Source of the DNA: an uncultured Lysobacterales bacterium
Lineage (GTDB): Bacteria; Pseudomonadota; Gammaproteobacteria; Xanthomonadales; SZUA-36
Assembly (NCBI GenBank): GCA_937974465.1
Contig: CALJWY010000328.1
Coordinates: 1-15,185, forward strand
Length of the DNA: 15,185 nucleotides
Direction of reading: 5' to 3'
The notes below the pieces were generated by a model. It saw only the letters and a program-made list of their open reading frames with translations. It did not search any database and was not told the origin of the DNA. The position numbers and the translations under genes were made by a program. The stretch's first letter is position 1. Each line of letters opens with the position of its first letter. Positions 8,258 to 14,359 of this stretch are shown in pieces.

Positions 8258-9510
8258 TAACGGTCCACCTCACCAAATACGATATCCAGTGTACCCATCA
8301 GGGCCACTACGTCAGCCAACATGTGCCCTCGTGCCAATTCGTCCATGGCAGACAGATGCACAAATCCCGGCGCTCTCAAGTGCACCCGGAACGGTTTGTT
8401 GGCTCCATCTGAAACCATGTAACAACCGAATTCACCCTTGGGTGCTTCGACCGCTGCATAGGTTTCGCCTTTTGGAACACAGTACCCTTCCGTAAACAGT
8501 TTGAAGTGATGGATTAATGCTTCCATGTCATCCTTCATTTCTTCACGTGTCGGCGGAATCACTTTGAAATTCTTCAGCATCACGTGCCCGGGATTGGCAC
8601 GTAACCAATCGACACACTGGAGAACAATGCGCGCTGACTGGCGCATTTCTTCAATACGAACCAGGTAACGATCGTAGCAATCGCCATTGATGCCCACGGG
8701 GATATCAAAATCAACTTCGTGGTACATGGCATAGGGTTGTTTTTTACGCAGATCCCATTCAACCCCGGAACCACGCAACATCGGGCCTGAACAGCCCTTC
8801 TGCATGGCCCTTTCGGGTGAAAGTACGCCGATACCAACCGTACGTTGCTTCCAGATACGGTTATTGGTCAACAGGGTTTCGTACTCATCCACCTTGCTGG
8901 GGAAATCGCGGGCAAAAGCCTCGATGAAATCCAGCATGGTGCCCTCGCGCCATTCGTTCTTGCGTTTCAGGTCCTTGCCTTTGCTCCAGCGTGATTCCTG
9001 GTAGACAGGCATGCTGTCCGGCAGATCGCGGTAAACACCGCCCGGCCGGTAATAATTGGCATGCATACGGGCGCCGGAGACCGCTTCATACATGTCATTG
9101 ATCATTTCACGTTCGCGGAAAGCGTACAGGAATACGGTCATCGCACCCAGGTCGATGCCTGACGAACCGATCCACAACATATGGTTACCAATACGGGTCA
9201 ATTCATCGAACATGGTGCGTATGTAATGTGCCCGTTTGGGAGCATCGATACCCAGCAACTGCTCGATGGCCCTTACATAGGCGTGCTCGCTGCACATCAT
9301 GGATACGTAATCCATCCGGTCAACGTAACCGATGGACTGATTAAATGGTTTGCTTTCGGCGAGCTTCTCGGTGCCACGGTGCAATAAACCGATATGCGGG
9401 TCTGCCCTTACGACAGTCTCGCCATCCAGTTCCAGCACCAGCCTGAGAACCCCATGGGCCGCCGGATGTTGCGGCCCGAAATTCATCGTGTAGTTGCGAA
9501 TTTCAGACAT
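8257..9510 (-). CDS. nuoD: NADH-quinone oxidoreductase subunit D (NuoD, 49 kDa)
   Basis: Subunit derived from the [NiFe]-hydrogenase large subunit. With NuoB it forms the quinone-reducing site next to cluster N2. With the ATG at 9510 the protein has 417 residues and begins MSEIRNYTMNFGPQHPAAHG, the usual start of the family. His19 and Tyr68 are 49 residues apart, as are the quinone-headgroup ligands His38 and Tyr87 of Thermus Nqo4. The hydrogenase Ni-binding cysteines are absent, as expected. The frame stays open upstream to 9627, but that extension lies inside nuoC and lacks family similarity, so it is not used. The start is 1 nt after the nuoC stop. NuoD is not fused to NuoC, unlike in E. 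coli and close relatives. Confidence 0.98.
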   Translation of the reverse strand: MSEIRNYTMNFGPQHPAAHGVLRLVLELDGETVVRADPHIGLLHRGTEKLAESKPFNQSIGYVDRMDYVSMMCSEHAYVRAIEQLLGIDAPKRAHYIRTMFDELTRIGNHMLWIGSSGIDLGAMTVFLYAFREREMINDMYEAVSGARMHANYYRPGGVYRDLPDSMPVYQESRWSKGKDLKRKNEWREGTMLDFIEAFARDFPSKVDEYETLLTNNRIWKQRTVGIGVLSPERAMQKGCSGPMLRGSGVEWDLRKKQPYAMYHEVDFDIPVGINGDCYDRYLVRIEEMRQSARIVLQCVDWLRANPGHVMLKNFKVIPPTREEMKDDMEALIHHFKLFTEGYCVPKGETYAAVEAPKGEFGCYMVSDGANKPFRVHLRAPGFVHLSAMDELARGHMLADVVALMGTLDIVFGEVDR

Positions 9511-9511
9511 T

Positions 9512-10261
9512 TTATTCTGCCCCGGGAGCCAACGAGTCAGCCGCATCATCTGCCGCTTTGTCGATGTCATCTGCTTTGTAGCGTGAATCGTCACGAATAA
9601 CGCGAGGTACCAGAACGCGAGGTTCAATCTCTACCGGCTCATAGACCACGCGGCCTTTCTCTTCGTCATAACGGACGGTAACGTTGCCGATCAATGGGAA
9701 GTCCTTACGGCAAGGATGACCGGTGAAACCGTAATCGGTCAGGATTCGCCGCAAATCCGGATGACCCTCGAACACGATGCCGAACATGTCAAAGGCTTCA
9801 CGCTCGTACCAGTCGGCAGAGTTCCAGGTTTCAACCAATGATGGCACCACAGGAAAACCTTCATCAGCTGCAAAGGTCTTTATCCGCACACGCTCATTTT
9901 TGCTAATAGAGAGCAGGTGAGCCACCACGCTAAAGCGTTGCTCGGCATCGTTGGACTCCGGCCGGTTTTGCCAGTCGAATCGGCCAGGGCCAAAACCCTC
10001 AACGCCGCGACTGAAGCCCTCATTGGTGGCCTCATTGGTTTCCCACTCAACCTGGCCATAACCGAGAAAATCGACACCACACAAATCGGTTAGCTGGCAG
10101 AATGCAAACCTTGCATCATCACGCAGTACTTGCGCGACCTCCAGCCAATCATCAACCGGAACCTGGATGGTGACAATTCCTGTGGCCGACCCAGATACTG
10201 CAACTCGATCACCGAAACAGTCACTAAGCTGATCGGCGAGACCATTGGATACGTCAATCAT
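9512..10261 (-). CDS. nuoC: NADH-quinone oxidoreductase subunit C (NuoC, 30 kDa)
   Basis: Structural subunit of the hydrophilic arm that packs against NuoD. The family signature EREAFDMFGI is at residues 153-162, followed by FEGHPDLRRILTDYGFTGHP and RKDFPL. At 249 residues it is longer than many stand-alone NuoC proteins, because of two additions: a loop rich in Gly, Asn and Glu at roughly 68-107, between the ferredoxin-like strands, and a C-terminal Asp/Ala-rich tail at about 229-249. Similar additions occur, as I recall, in Xanthomonas NuoC. The start is ambiguous by one codon: GTG at 10264 or ATG at 10261. The AGGTGA ribosome binding site lies 1 nt from GTG but 4 nt from ATG, so ATG is preferred. 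The nuoB stop is 4 nt before this ATG. The TAA stop at 9512 is 1 nt before nuoD. Confidence 0.96.
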   Translation of the reverse strand: MIDVSNGLADQLSDCFGDRVAVSGSATGIVTIQVPVDDWLEVAQVLRDDARFAFCQLTDLCGVDFLGYGQVEWETNEATNEGFSRGVEGFGPGRFDWQNRPESNDAEQRFSVVAHLLSISKNERVRIKTFAADEGFPVVPSLVETWNSADWYEREAFDMFGIVFEGHPDLRRILTDYGFTGHPCRKDFPLIGNVTVRYDEEKGRVVYEPVEIEPRVLVPRVIRDDSRYKADDIDKAADDAADSLAPGAE

Positions 10262-10265
10262 CACA

Positions 10266-10817
10266 TCACCTGGCTATCGTATCGGTACGGCGAACCTTCT
10301 TTTGCAACTGCAAAATGCCGTAAATCAGGGCTTCCGCTGTAGGCGGGCATCCGGGAACATAGACATCCACCGGAACAATGCGGTCGCAGCCGCGTGTGAC
10401 CGCATAGGAATAGTGATAGTAACCACCACCATTGGCACATGAACCCATGGATATAACCCAACGGGGCTCAGCCATCTGGTCATAGACCTTGCGCATTGCA
10501 GGCGCCATCTTGTTGACCAGGGTGCCGGCCACGATCATGACGTCGGATTGTCGTGGACTGGGGCGAAAAATTACCCCGAACCTGTCGAGGTCATAACGCG
10601 CGGCGCCAGCCTGCATCATTTCCACGGCGCAACATGCCAGGCCAAAGGATACCGGCCACATGGAACCAGTCCTCGCCCAGTTGATCAGGGCGTCCAGCGA
10701 GGTTGTTACAACCCCGCGGGCCAGCAATGGATTGCTGTCCGCACTGGGTCTTAAAATATCGTCTACCTCACCGAGTTCCGTACCCCGGTCAGGATACATA
10801 AAGTCCATCATTCCCAT
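10266..10817 (-). CDS. nuoB: NADH-quinone oxidoreductase subunit B (NuoB), cluster N2
   Basis: Carries the terminal [4Fe-4S] cluster N2, which reduces quinone in the pocket shared with NuoD and NuoH. It has 183 residues. N2 ligands are the adjacent pair Cys62-Cys63 (FGLACCAVEMM), Cys127 (ISMGSCANGGG) and Cys157 (YVPGCPPTAEAL), exactly the family pattern. The ATG at 10817 is preceded by AGAGG with about 9 nt spacing and overlaps the 3' end of nuoA by 10 nt. In-frame ATGs at 10811 and 10808 are alternatives that would shorten the overlap, but they are too far from the ribosome binding site to be preferred. The N-terminus up to about residue 25 is variable in the family and does not settle the choice. 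Confidence 0.97.
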   Translation of the reverse strand: MGMMDFMYPDRGTELGEVDDILRPSADSNPLLARGVVTTSLDALINWARTGSMWPVSFGLACCAVEMMQAGAARYDLDRFGVIFRPSPRQSDVMIVAGTLVNKMAPAMRKVYDQMAEPRWVISMGSCANGGGYYHYSYAVTRGCDRIVPVDVYVPGCPPTAEALIYGILQLQKKVRRTDTIAR

Positions 10818-11164
10818 TCAAGCGCACCTCTTTTCCAGATCACAATATAGCCGATGACCAGTTCCGCCAAGAACACAAACATGGCAGCTATGCCAAACAT
10901 ACCCAATGAATCGAGCGCCAGGGCCCAGGGCAGAAAGAATGTGATCTCAAGATCAAAAATGATAAACAGGATGGCTACCAGGTAATAACGAACATCAAAC
11001 TTGGTACGGGTGTCTTCAAAAGCTTCGAAGCCGCACTCGTAGGCAGATAATTTTTCACTGTCAGGCCTGGTGGGGCCAAGCAAACCGCCGATGACCACCA
11101 GCGCGATGCCGATAACTGTAGACACACAGAGAAAAATCAGAATTGGCAGGTATTGTGCAAGCAT
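10808..11164 (-). CDS. nuoA: NADH-quinone oxidoreductase subunit A (NuoA)
   Basis: First gene of the complex I operon. It encodes a small membrane subunit homologous to mitochondrial ND3. It has 118 residues and three membrane helices at about 5-28, 61-82 and 88-110. The loop between helices 1 and 2 holds YECGFE (42-47); its Cys44 corresponds to the ND3 loop cysteine known from active/deactive transitions of mitochondrial complex I. Helix 2 carries the acidic motif FDLEITFFLPWA (70-81). The ATG at 11164 follows a TGGAG ribosome binding site. The gene starts 50 nt downstream of the tRNA-Leu gene, and its end overlaps nuoB by 10 nt. Confidence 0.97.
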   Translation of the reverse strand: MLAQYLPILIFLCVSTVIGIALVVIGGLLGPTRPDSEKLSAYECGFEAFEDTRTKFDVRYYLVAILFIIFDLEITFFLPWALALDSLGMFGIAAMFVFLAELVIGYIVIWKRGALEWE

Positions 11165-11214
11165 ACTCCAGTCTCAATTCATTATGGGACAGTCGTATAC
11201 CGTCCACTAAAAAA
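11165..11214 (-). promoter_or_regulatory. Leader between tRNA-Leu and nuoA, weak promoter candidate
   Basis: This 50-nt gap is the only place for a promoter dedicated to the nuo operon that does not overlap a gene. On the minus strand it begins with six T directly after the tRNA CCA end and ends with the nuoA ribosome binding site. CATAAT at 11186-11181 resembles a -10 box, but no good -35 box sits 16-18 nt upstream (TAGTGG is poor), and the resulting leader would be only about 10 nt. I see no convincing promoter; read-through from secG or tpiA is equally possible. Confidence 0.25.
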
Positions 11215-11299
11215 TGGTGCCCAAGGCCGGACTCGAACCGGCACGACTTCCGTCACTACCCCCTCAAGATAGCGTGTCTACCAATTCCACCACTTGGGC
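11215..11299 (-). tRNA. leuU: tRNA-Leu, anticodon GAG
   Basis: An 85-nt gene with the CCA end encoded. The acceptor stem is GCCCAAG paired with CTTGGGC, then discriminator A and CCA. The D region (GTGGAATTGGTAGACAC) is typical of bacterial tRNA-Leu. The anticodon stem CTATC/GGTAG (one T-G pair) encloses the loop TTGAGGG, whose central triplet GAG decodes CUU and CUC. A long variable arm, as in class II tRNAs, is followed by the T arm GCCGG-TTCGAGT-CCGGC. It starts 16 nt after the secG stop and lies 50 nt before nuoA, all on one strand; secG followed by tRNA-Leu(GAG) is also seen in E. coli, where this gene is leuU. Confidence 0.96.
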
Positions 11300-11315
11300 T
11301 GTTATTATCGTTACC

Positions 11316-11798
11316 TCAGGGCCCATTGCCGCTGGAGGTATCTTTATCACCAGTTTCATCGGACGCCGGCACTGACTCTAAATCGTCAATTGCAGGCATG
11401 TCACCGGTTATCTCTTCACTCTCTGGTTGTACGATCGCGGCATCTATCGAGGGAACATCTGAAGAATCAGCCCCAACCGTTACGGGTAAATCCGGAACCT
11501 CTTGTTCCGTCACTTCTTGTGCTGCCGGTGTGTTACCGACAACACCAAGATCTGTTTCAGGTGCCATGCTCATACGTGAAGCCATCACAGCCATCGTCAG
11601 GCTGATCAGGCAAAACAGTGTTGCCAGGACCCAGGTCGTGCGCGACAGGAAATTGCCTGCTCCGCGGGAACCAAAAACGGTTCCGGAAGCGCCCGCTCCG
11701 AACGCAGCACCTGCGGTCGCGCCTGCACCCTTCTGGATCAAGATAAACGCAATCATGGCGATTGCGATAAGCACATGAAAAATATTTAAAACCTGCAT
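11316..11798 (-). CDS. secG: Protein translocase subunit SecG with long acidic C-terminal tail
   Basis: Auxiliary inner-membrane subunit of the SecYEG translocon, which helps SecA-driven export. The core (residues 1-75) has the family layout: a first helix at about 3-21 ending in ILIQKGAGA, the Gly/Ala-rich cytoplasmic loop (GAGASGTVFGSRGAGNFL), and a second helix at about 55-73. The family is usually about 75-115 residues long, but this one has 160, because residues 76-160 form a low-complexity tail rich in Asp, Glu, Pro, Ser and Thr with 20 acidic residues and a single Lys. The tail is probably disordered; its role is unknown. The gene lies 27 nt downstream of tpiA and 16 nt upstream of tRNA-Leu, a common proteobacterial neighbourhood. 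Confidence 0.95.
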   Translation of the reverse strand: MQVLNIFHVLIAIAMIAFILIQKGAGATAGAAFGAGASGTVFGSRGAGNFLSRTTWVLATLFCLISLTMAVMASRMSMAPETDLGVVGNTPAAQEVTEQEVPDLPVTVGADSSDVPSIDAAIVQPESEEITGDMPAIDDLESVPASDETGDKDTSSGNGP

Positions 11799-11825
11799 AC
11801 TTTATTCCGTTATTTAGAGCACCTT

Positions 11826-12578
11826 TCAATCAATGGCGCTATAGATTGCAAGGAAGGCTTCAGCTGTTAACGAAGCTCCTCCGACAAGTCCGCCATCGAT
11901 GTCACTCTGGGCAAACAATTCGGCGGCATTGGAACCATTCACACTGCCGCCGTATAAGATTCGTAATTGACCGGCTATTATAACATTGAGAGATGTTAAT
12001 TTGTCACGAATAAATGCATGCACTGACTGCGCCTGTTCCGGCGTCGCTGTTAAACCTGTTCCAATTGCCCAGACCGGCTCGTATGCAATGACGGCCTTGC
12101 GGAAAGATTCGATACCAACAAATTCAATAACTGCGTCCAGTTGACGCGCTACCACGGCCTCTGTTTGCCCTTCTTCACGTTCTTCAAGCGTTTCGCCGAC
12201 ACACAATATCGGATGCAGGCCTGCGTCAAGTGCTGCCTTGAAGCGTAACGCCACGTCGTGGTCACTCTCGCCGTAAATGGCACGTCTCTCAGAATGCCCG
12301 ACCAGGGCATAATGACAACCAAAATCCTTCAGCATACCGCCTGAGGTTTCACCGGTATGGGCGCCCTGCGCATTAGGATTGAGGTTTTGGCCACCGTAAC
12401 GGATATGAGTGCCGGCAAGCACTGACTCGGTCAGCGGCAAGTATGGAAATGGCGGGAAAACGAGCAGGTCGGCTTTACCATCCGCTGAGCTGCCGGCCAG
12501 CAAACCCTCCAGCAATTCACTCACCATGGCCTTTGAGCCATGCATTTTCCAGTTACCTGCAACCAGTATTTTTCTCAT
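11826..12578 (-). CDS. tpiA: Triose-phosphate isomerase (TpiA)
   Basis: Interconverts dihydroxyacetone phosphate and D-glyceraldehyde 3-phosphate in glycolysis and gluconeogenesis, in the cytoplasm. It has 250 residues, the standard length of this TIM-barrel enzyme. Catalytic residues are in place: Asn9 and Lys11 (AGNWKMHG), the electrophile His95 (VGHSERR) and the base Glu167 (AYEPVWAIGTG). The flexible phosphate-gripping loop follows Glu167 and has Leu176 where Lys is also common. The C-terminal phosphate-binding motifs ILYGGSVNGSNA and GGLVGGASL are intact. The ATG at 12578 follows AAAGGA with suitable spacing. It is the first gene of the tpiA-secG-tRNA group and probably provides the promoter for it. 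Confidence 0.98.
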   Translation of the reverse strand: MRKILVAGNWKMHGSKAMVSELLEGLLAGSSADGKADLLVFPPFPYLPLTESVLAGTHIRYGGQNLNPNAQGAHTGETSGGMLKDFGCHYALVGHSERRAIYGESDHDVALRFKAALDAGLHPILCVGETLEEREEGQTEAVVARQLDAVIEFVGIESFRKAVIAYEPVWAIGTGLTATPEQAQSVHAFIRDKLTSLNVIIAGQLRILYGGSVNGSNAAELFAQSDIDGGLVGGASLTAEAFLAIYSAID

Positions 12579-12751
12579 TATTCAAATCCTTTAATTCTAT
12601 AGCGGTATCAAGGCGCGCAAGCATACCGATGCACCTACTGTGCTGCAAGTTTGAAATCGAAACGCATGATGAGCCACACAACGACAAAAACAAATGATGC
12701 AGGTCAATACGAACGCGCAAAGACGCAAAAACGCCGAAATAGTCAGCTACG

Positions 12752-12779
12752 GATGACCCTGTCTTGCATGCCGGTCATC
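12752..12779. repeat. Inverted repeat GATGACC/GGTCATC, 7-bp stem
   Basis: GATGACC (12752-12758) and GGTCATC (12773-12779) are perfect reverse complements separated by 14 nt containing the palindrome GCATGC. It lies about 35-60 nt past the stop of the minus-strand NnrU-like gene and about 175-200 nt upstream of tpiA. It could be an mRNA 3' hairpin or an operator. There is no following T run on the minus strand, so it is not a typical Rho-independent terminator. Confidence 0.4.
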
Positions 12780-12795
12780 AACCTGCTCAACCTGC
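12778..12795. repeat. Tandem 9-nt direct repeat
   Basis: On the plus strand TCAACCTGC occurs twice in immediate succession (TCAACCTGC TCAACCTGC). It sits beside the inverted repeat, between the NnrU-like gene and tpiA. It may be chance or part of a regulatory site. Confidence 0.4.
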
Positions 12796-12811
12796 CGGCC
12801 CCGCTAGCCGC

Positions 12812-13408
12812 TCACACCTGTCCCGGCTGGGTTAACGGGGAGCCACCGAAAAGCAAATGATGTGTATACAGAAAAACCATGAACACCAACACGCTGAATG
12901 CCACCGTTGCCACATCGCGTTTAAATGGTACAGGCTCAGGTTTCACCCACTCACCATCACGCTTGTTAATCAGCAGCATTTCCAGAATCGCCCATATGGT
13001 CAAGCCTGCAAAAAGCACGATTCCACGCTCTGAACCCACAGCCACAAGGTGGCCCAAACCCCAGCACGCCACCCCTATTAACTGCGGATGACGCATTACC
13101 CGCTTGATATTGTTGGGCGGATAAGGGGCCAGAAACAGAATAAAACCAATCAGGGTAAGTACGCCGGCAACATGCACACCCCAGTCCGGGGGTGTAAAAA
13201 CCAACTCCAGAACCTCGCCTTCGGCCGGCGTCAGGGACTTCCAGCCCGAAATGATCAGGTAAATGGCGACCACCATCAACAGCGTAAACACGCCCTTGTA
13301 GGGATACTCACCAAAACGCTCAAGCATGCGTGTCTTGAGGTTTGCAAAGATGGCCGGAATAAAATGAACAACACTCCAAAGCAGTACACCCAATGCTAGC
13401 CGTGACAT
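12812..13408 (-). CDS. NnrU-family integral membrane protein
   Basis: A 198-residue membrane protein with about six hydrophobic segments at roughly 4-23, 39-56, 76-95, 109-125, 129-147 and 167-185. It matches the NnrU family by pattern: an N-terminal helix with HFIPAIFANLK, the GEYPYKGVF segment at 33-41, the loop motif IKRVMRHPQLIGV at 101-113 (Arg106-His107-Pro108, a motif also seen in isoprenylcysteine methyltransferase-like proteins) and His120 in a later helix. NnrU was named from a nitric oxide/nitrite reduction locus, but the family is widespread and its biochemical role is unsettled; nothing here suggests a denitrification cluster. The ATG at 13408 follows AAGGAG about 10 nt upstream. 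It is transcribed divergently from the short-chain dehydrogenase, with a short shared gap. Confidence 0.85.
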   Translation of the reverse strand: MSRLALGVLLWSVVHFIPAIFANLKTRMLERFGEYPYKGVFTLLMVVAIYLIISGWKSLTPAEGEVLELVFTPPDWGVHVAGVLTLIGFILFLAPYPPNNIKRVMRHPQLIGVACWGLGHLVAVGSERGIVLFAGLTIWAILEMLLINKRDGEWVKPEPVPFKRDVATVAFSVLVFMVFLYTHHLLFGGSPLTQPGQV

Positions 13409-13501
13409 CGTCCATATACTCCTTCAATTCAAACATCTAAAGTGTAGTAGCATGACACTTCTTTGGTAATGATACAGGTCAACTCAATGGGTGAGGAAGA
13501 T
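13409..13501. promoter_or_regulatory. Divergent intergenic region with inverted repeat
   Basis: This 93-nt gap separates the divergent NnrU-like gene and short-chain dehydrogenase and must serve both. AAGTGT (13440-13445) and ACACTT (13455-13460) form a perfect 6-bp inverted repeat with a 9-nt spacer, a size and place that would suit an operator for a dimeric repressor. The two ribosome binding sites flank the gap: AAGGAG for the minus-strand gene and GAGGA (13493-13497) for the plus-strand gene. No strong sigma70 promoter pair stands out on either strand. Confidence 0.4.
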
Positions 13502-14317
13502 ATGGGTACAGAAAACCAAAAGCCCTGGGCCCTCGTCACTGGTGCCTCTGCGGGCATTGGCGCCGAATTCTGCCGGCAACTGGCTGCCAGCGGTTACCGC
13601 CTGGTTCTGATCGCGCGCCGCCAGGATAAACTGCAGGCCATAGCCGACGAAATCTCGCAAAACCACGGTGCTGAAAGCCTGCTGATCACGGCTGATCTGT
13701 CTGCAAAAGAGGCCGGGCAATCCATCGTTGAACGGCTCGAAAGTGAGCAAATCAATATCGAATACCTGGTAAATAATGCGGGTTACGGATTACCCGGCAG
13801 CTACCATGTTCCGGACTGGCAGGCGCATGCCGATTTCATCCAGGTCATGATGACCGCCGTCTGTGAAGTGACCTGGCATTTACTGCCGGGTATGCAACAG
13901 CGTGGTCGTGGCTTCATCGTCAACGTTGCTTCCGTGGCAGGGCTGGTAGCTTCCAGTGCGGGCCACACCCTGTATGGCGCAAGCAAGTCCTTCCTGATCA
14001 GGTTCAGCGAATCCCTTGCACTGGAAAACCAGCGCACCGGCGTCAAGGTCACAGCGCTCTGCCCGGGCTTTACCTACAGTGAGTTTCACGATGTTAACGG
14101 CACCCGCGAGATGATTTCTGGTCTGCCAAACTATCTCTGGCTCGATGCAAAAGACGTCGTGGCAGACACCATTGAGGCCATGTCATCTGACAGGGTTAAA
14201 CCCCTGGTCATCCCTGGCATACAATATAAATTCATCGTATTTGCCAATCGTCACCTGCCGTGGCTGGCCAATATGCTGACCAAAAGAAATGCAAAACACT
14301 TCAGGGTGACCGATTAG
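13502..14317 (+). CDS. Short-chain dehydrogenase/reductase (SDR), NADP-type
   Basis: Classical SDR with a Rossmann fold, substrate unknown; a cytoplasmic NAD(P)-dependent oxidoreductase. With the ATG at 13502 it has 271 residues. Seen: cofactor motif TGASAGIG at 13-20, Arg39-Arg40 at the end of the second strand (suggesting NADPH), Asp65, NNAG at 91-94, catalytic Ser144 (VNVASVAG) and Tyr158/Lys162 (YGASK), then PGFTYSEF. The usual tetrad Asn, about 27 residues before the Ser, appears to be Met116 (QVMMTAV instead of xxNLTAV). The sequence pattern recalls the DltE/YqjQ-like group. The frame is open upstream with TTG 13463, ATG 13469 and ATG 13487, but GAGGA at 13493-13497 and the normal distance to the glycine motif favour 13502. 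The next gene starts 42 nt later and may be co-transcribed. Confidence 0.93.
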   Translation: MGTENQKPWALVTGASAGIGAEFCRQLAASGYRLVLIARRQDKLQAIADEISQNHGAESLLITADLSAKEAGQSIVERLESEQINIEYLVNNAGYGLPGSYHVPDWQAHADFIQVMMTAVCEVTWHLLPGMQQRGRGFIVNVASVAGLVASSAGHTLYGASKSFLIRFSESLALENQRTGVKVTALCPGFTYSEFHDVNGTREMISGLPNYLWLDAKDVVADTIEAMSSDRVKPLVIPGIQYKFIVFANRHLPWLANMLTKRNAKHFRVTD

Positions 14318-14359
14318 ACCATTCATGCCTGGTCAGTAATACGACGGGTCAAAATCAAG

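Larger units (their letters stand above)
12579..12811. other. Intergenic region upstream of tpiA
   Basis: This 233-nt gap separates the NnrU-like gene (ending at 12812) from tpiA (starting at 12578), both on the minus strand. It should contain the tpiA promoter. Near tpiA the minus strand reads TTGCGC, then about 15 nt, then TAGAAT at about 12597-12592, a weak sigma70-like pair only. Farther out are an inverted repeat and a tandem 9-nt repeat (listed separately). Short open frames crossing the gap have no recognisable product or ribosome binding site. I see no tRNA, riboswitch or clear terminator with a T run. Confidence 0.5.

Noticed and set aside
9511..9627. In-frame extension of nuoD by 39 codons into nuoC
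   Set aside because: The added residues overlap nuoC and do not look like NuoD; the family begins near the MSEIRNYTMNFGPQHP stretch, whose ATG is 1 nt after the nuoC stop.
11208..11240. Rho-independent terminator formed by the tRNA T arm and the T6 run
   Set aside because: The T arm hairpin ends about 11 nt before the T run, too far for a standard terminator; partial termination cannot be excluded and is raised as a finding instead.
11143..11778. Plus-strand open frame of 211 codons across nuoA's end, the tRNA and secG
   Set aside because: It is antisense to a tRNA and to recognisable SecG, has no family motif, and is explained by the low stop frequency opposite a biased coding strand.
12651..12860. 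Small plus-strand open frame in the tpiA upstream gap
   Set aside because: It runs into the NnrU-like gene on the opposite strand, has no ribosome binding site and no known motif.
13463..13501. Longer SDR starts at TTG 13463, ATG 13469 or ATG 13487
   Set aside because: None has as good a ribosome binding site as ATG 13502, and the extra residues would lengthen the N-terminus before the glycine motif beyond the usual length.
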